Assembly: GCA_910589185.1 (NCBI GenBank)
Contig: CAJUSU010000006.1
Span: 1-64,000 of the forward strand
Direction of reading: 5' to 3'
DNA from: an uncultured Clostridia bacterium
Lineage (GTDB): Bacteria > Bacillota > Clostridia > TANB77 > CAG-508
Length of the DNA: 64,000 bases
Made by a program: the position numbers and the translations under genes. Shown piece by piece: positions 61,361 to 64,000 of the stretch (positions are counted from its first letter, which is position 1; each line of letters opens with the position of its first letter). Below the pieces are notes generated by a model that searched no databases, was not told the DNA's origin, and saw only the letters and a list, made by a program, of their open reading frames with translations.

Positions 61361-63121
61361 ATGGCAAGTCATGAAATGAATGAAAACGAGTCAAAGCATG
61401 CTATGAATGAAAATATGCCAAGACATACGGATAGAACGAAAAGAAGTAAAAAGAAAGGAAAAGCAGGTCTAAAAATTTTGATAGTGGTTGCAATTTTAGC
61501 AATCATTATTGGAGTTGTATATTTTGTTTTTAATCATGTAAGTTTAAAAAGATATGAAAAAACCAATTTGGTTATCAATAATAGAAATATGACAGAAAGT
61601 TTAAAAAATGATGTTATCATTGAAAATGGTATTATTTATATTTCAAGTAAAGATGTTGGAAACTTTTTCGACTCTAGTATTTTCTATGATAATAAATATG
61701 ACCAAATTATTACCAGTTCTTATGATAAATTAGCAGCATTGCCAGTAGGAAAGACGCAGATTCAAGTCAACAGTAGTAATACAACTATTAAAGCGCCAGT
61801 CATGAAAAAAGAAAACAACTTTTACATTCCTTTTTCGGCATTAGAAGATATCTATAATGTAAAAGTAAATTATCAAGATAGCATGAATATTGTAACAGTA
61901 GACTCTTTAGACAGAGATTATAATATTGCTACAGCTTCTAAAAATAGTAATGTAAAATATAAACCAAGTGACTTTTCAAAAACACTTGCAAAAGTAGAAA
62001 AAGGAGACAGCTATATTATTGCTAATCGTGAAGATTTTCCTGTTCCAGATGGTTGGACAAGAGTAAGAACCGCAGATGGTGTTTTAGGATATGTTAAAAC
62101 AAAAGGAATGGGACCAGTTAACACAATTCGTGAGGCAATGGTAGAAAAGAAAAAAGTAGAAGGACCTGTTAGTTTAGTTTGGGATTATTATTCAGAATAT
62201 GTAACAGCACCAGATAGAAGTGGAACAACAATAAAAGGTGTGAATGTAGTTTCTCCAACTTTCTTTACTTTAAAAAGATTAGGAAAGGGTGCTGTAGATG
62301 AAAATGTAGGCGACGCAGGCAAAAAATATATAGCCTGGGCAAAACAAAATGGATATCAAATATGGCCAAGTATTTCTAATAATTCTTATATTGATACAAC
62401 AGCAGAAATTATGAGAGACTACAAACTAAGAGAAAAATTGATTAATCAGATTTTAGATTATATTACAACTTATGAATTAAATGGAATTAACATTGACTTT
62501 GAAAATATGTATGCAGAAGATAAAGATAATTTTTCACAATTTTTAGCAGAATTAAGACCTCGTTTAAATGAGATTGGAGCAGTACTTTCTGTAGATGTTA
62601 CAGCACCAGATGGTGGAGAAACATGGTCTATGTGTTATAACAGAAATACTATCGGAAAAGTTGCAGATTACATTATTTTCATGGGATATGACCAATATGG
62701 AGTATCTTCTACAAAATCTGGAACAACAGCAGGTGGAGACTGGGTGGAAACCAATATTAAAAAATTCTTAGGACAGGAAGGCGTAGAAGCAAATAAGCTA
62801 ATTTTAGGAATACCATTTTATACCAGATTATGGATAGAGAGAAATGGCAAAGTCTCTTCAAGAGATGTTGTACTAATGAAGAATGTTGACAAAGTATTAC
62901 CAGATAATGCAAAGAAAAAATGGGACGAAAATTTAAAACAAAACTATGTAGAATACAAACAAAATGGAGCAACTTATAAAATGTGGGTAGAAGATGAAAA
63001 ATCTATTGAAGCAAAATTGGACTTAATTAGTCAATATAAGTTAGCAGGAGCAGCTTTCTGGGAAAAAGATATGGAACCTAACAGTATTTGGAATTTAGTG
63101 TCAAGTAAATTAGGTATTTAA
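61361..63121 (+). CDS. Membrane-anchored glycoside hydrolase family 18 protein (YaaH/SleL-like)
   Basis: 586 aa. Cytoplasmic charged N-terminus (1-36), membrane helix (37-58), a copper-amine-oxidase-N-like beta region (about 70-185), an SH3-like region (190-245, 'GWTRVRTADGVLGYVKTKG'), then a GH18 barrel from about 265. The catalytic motif is 'LNGINIDFENM' with the general-acid Glu (about residue 381); 'VDVTAPDGG', 'FMGYDQYG' and 'LGIPFYTRLW' follow. YaaH/SleL enzymes are N-acetylglucosaminidases acting on spore cortex. Start behind GAAGGAGAA. Confidence 0.9.
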   Translation: MASHEMNENESKHAMNENMPRHTDRTKRSKKKGKAGLKILIVVAILAIIIGVVYFVFNHVSLKRYEKTNLVINNRNMTESLKNDVIIENGIIYISSKDVGNFFDSSIFYDNKYDQIITSSYDKLAALPVGKTQIQVNSSNTTIKAPVMKKENNFYIPFSALEDIYNVKVNYQDSMNIVTVDSLDRDYNIATASKNSNVKYKPSDFSKTLAKVEKGDSYIIANREDFPVPDGWTRVRTADGVLGYVKTKGMGPVNTIREAMVEKKKVEGPVSLVWDYYSEYVTAPDRSGTTIKGVNVVSPTFFTLKRLGKGAVDENVGDAGKKYIAWAKQNGYQIWPSISNNSYIDTTAEIMRDYKLREKLINQILDYITTYELNGINIDFENMYAEDKDNFSQFLAELRPRLNEIGAVLSVDVTAPDGGETWSMCYNRNTIGKVADYIIFMGYDQYGVSSTKSGTTAGGDWVETNIKKFLGQEGVEANKLILGIPFYTRLWIERNGKVSSRDVVLMKNVDKVLPDNAKKKWDENLKQNYVEYKQNGATYKMWVEDEKSIEAKLDLISQYKLAGAAFWEKDMEPNSIWNLVSSKLGI

Positions 63122-63151
63122 AAAGTTTGTACTATAAAATATTCATAAAAT

Positions 63152-63197
63152 AAAAAACACCTCCATAGAATAGTAAAAAATATAGGGAGGTGTTTTT
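63152..63197 (+). terminator. Terminator of the GH18 gene that also covers the next ribosome site
   Basis: AAAAACACCTCC (63153-63164) with GGAGGTGTTTTT (63186-63197). The 3' arm contains the AGGAGG-like site (GGGAGGTG) of the ORF at 63200. Confidence 0.75.
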
Positions 63198-63199
63198 GA

Positions 63200-64000
63200 A
63201 TGCAAGGATATTTAAAATTAAAAGAAAAAGATGAAGAATTGTATGAAGTAGAACTATCTGATTTACCCTCTCATAAAATAGTAAACAAGCTTATATGCTT
63301 ATATTTACAATTTATTGTCAAAATAAAAAAATGGTTACACATTATTACAGTAAAAGAAATTTATTCTGGTTTAATTTTTATTTTGCCAATTTCTCACTCT
63401 GAAAAAAATCTAACAAAACAGTTAAAGAAATGTATTCTAAAAACAAAAAAATTGTTGAAAAAGTATCAAATATCACAAATAGTAATAGCAGAAGAGCTAA
63501 AACAAAATGAAGGTTTTATGCAAGCATTTCAAGATGAAAGAAAAGTAGAAAGCAAAATGAAAATATTAGATGGAAAAGAATTAATGCCATATCTTTTAGA
63601 AGAAGTCATAGAGTACATATCAAAAAAACAAGGGAAAACAGCGCAACTAGAAGACTTATATTTGCTAATAAAACAGGATAATTATCAATATCAGGAAAAT
63701 ATTTTATGGCTAGCTAGAAACTTCAAAACAATTAATATTGTAACACCTACACTAAAAGTTTATCAAAAGCTAGCAAAACAGCTAGAAGAAAAACAAGATA
63801 TTATTATAACAGTTACGAATAATAAAAAGAAAAGTTTAAAAAGGGCAAACTGGATTATTAATTTTGATTTATCACCTGAAGAAATGAAAAAGTATACAAT
63901 TAACCGAACAGCCACTATCATATACTTAACAAAAGAAGGAGTTTACGAAGAAAATACCTTTGAAGGGCTACATATTTGTAAAGCAGGAATAGATGTATCA
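63200..64000 (+). CDS. Hypothetical protein, 3' end beyond the window
   Basis: ATG at 63200 follows GGGAGGTG; the frame stays open for 267 codons to the last base. Lys-rich, one hydrophobic stretch at about 55-62 ('SGLIFILPIS'), then alpha/beta sequence with 'NIVTPTLKVYQKLAKQLEEK' and 'INFDLSPEEMKKYTINRTATIIYL', reminiscent of a Rossmann-like domain. I do not recognise the family. Confidence 0.7.
   Translation, partial: MQGYLKLKEKDEELYEVELSDLPSHKIVNKLICLYLQFIVKIKKWLHIITVKEIYSGLIFILPISHSEKNLTKQLKKCILKTKKLLKKYQISQIVIAEELKQNEGFMQAFQDERKVESKMKILDGKELMPYLLEEVIEYISKKQGKTAQLEDLYLLIKQDNYQYQENILWLARNFKTINIVTPTLKVYQKLAKQLEEKQDIIITVTNNKKKSLKRANWIINFDLSPEEMKKYTINRTATIIYLTKEGVYEENTFEGLHICKAGIDVS

Noticed and set aside
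61361..61470. The charged, Met-rich start of the GH18 protein as a mis-called N-terminus
   Set aside because: GAAGGAGAA is correctly spaced before the ATG at 61361, and a charged cytoplasmic tail before a signal-anchor is plausible.

Overview
The window comes from an AT-rich, spore-forming anaerobe of the Firmicutes, almost certainly class Clostridia. Evidence for this is the sporulation set (spoIIID, yabG-veg-sipL-like-yunB, spoVAC-spoVAD-spoVAE, a YaaH-type GH18, a BofC-like protein), the oxygen-sensitive pyruvate formate-lyase pair, AddB with its FeS cysteines, T-rich intrinsic terminators and strong AGGAGG ribosome sites. Genus and species cannot be read from the sequence.

Layout. 1-7.4 kb: surface proteins: a truncated FIVAR/Big/DUF5011 repeat protein, then a two-gene operon of a membrane-anchored cohesin-SH3 protein and a 1165-aa dockerin protein. 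7.6-12 kb: plsX, acpP, rnc (frameshifted), an Elp3-like radical SAM protein and a YitT membrane protein. 12-16.4 kb: an OGG-type glycosylase and addB (frameshifted). 16.4-17.5 kb: a small membrane protein, then a type III toxin-antitoxin locus with a tandem pseudoknot RNA, terminator and CptN-like toxin. 17.5-21.3 kb: pgeF (frameshifted), an S66 peptidase, a family-4 UDG and a GltD-like protein. 21.3-26.4 kb, minus strand: a small XRE protein, an HExxH protein, a leucyl-tRNA synthetase with a complete Nudix domain inserted, and a foreign-looking ORF. 26.5-34.1 kb: tsaC/sua5, BofC-like, pgsA, a ClpE-like ATPase and a zinc-type ABC importer. 34.2-38.6 kb: pflBA, an XRE regulator, spoIIID and a zinc-ribbon protein. 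38.8-44.7 kb: a polytopic membrane protein, an ABC-2 exporter, a Nudix hydrolase and an HD protein (frameshifted). 44.8-48.9 kb: the yabG-veg-SipL-YunB sporulation block and a high-GC small ORF. 49-53.2 kb: a CFI-box protein, an acyltransferase/esterase pair and an unknown. 53.2-55.6 kb: divergent ribosomal operons rplM-rpsI and infC-rpmI-rplT around a 44-bp perfect palindrome. 55.7-57.6 kb: two prepilin-like proteins, the second ending in an FGE/C-type-lectin-like tail whose 3' end looks like a diversity-generating-retroelement variable region. 57.8-64 kb: plsC, the spoVA genes with dodecin, a solo MutS domain I protein, a GH18 protein and a partial unknown.

The items most worth following are the Nudix-LeuRS fusion, the type III TA locus whose two repeats covary in their pseudoknots, the possible remote DGR target, the non-cellulosomal cohesin/dockerin pair, and a REP-like paired-hairpin element present three times with compensatory arm changes. 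Four genes carry apparent +1 frameshifts, which may be sequence errors. No CRISPR array, rRNA, tRNA, IS element or reverse transcriptase was seen.
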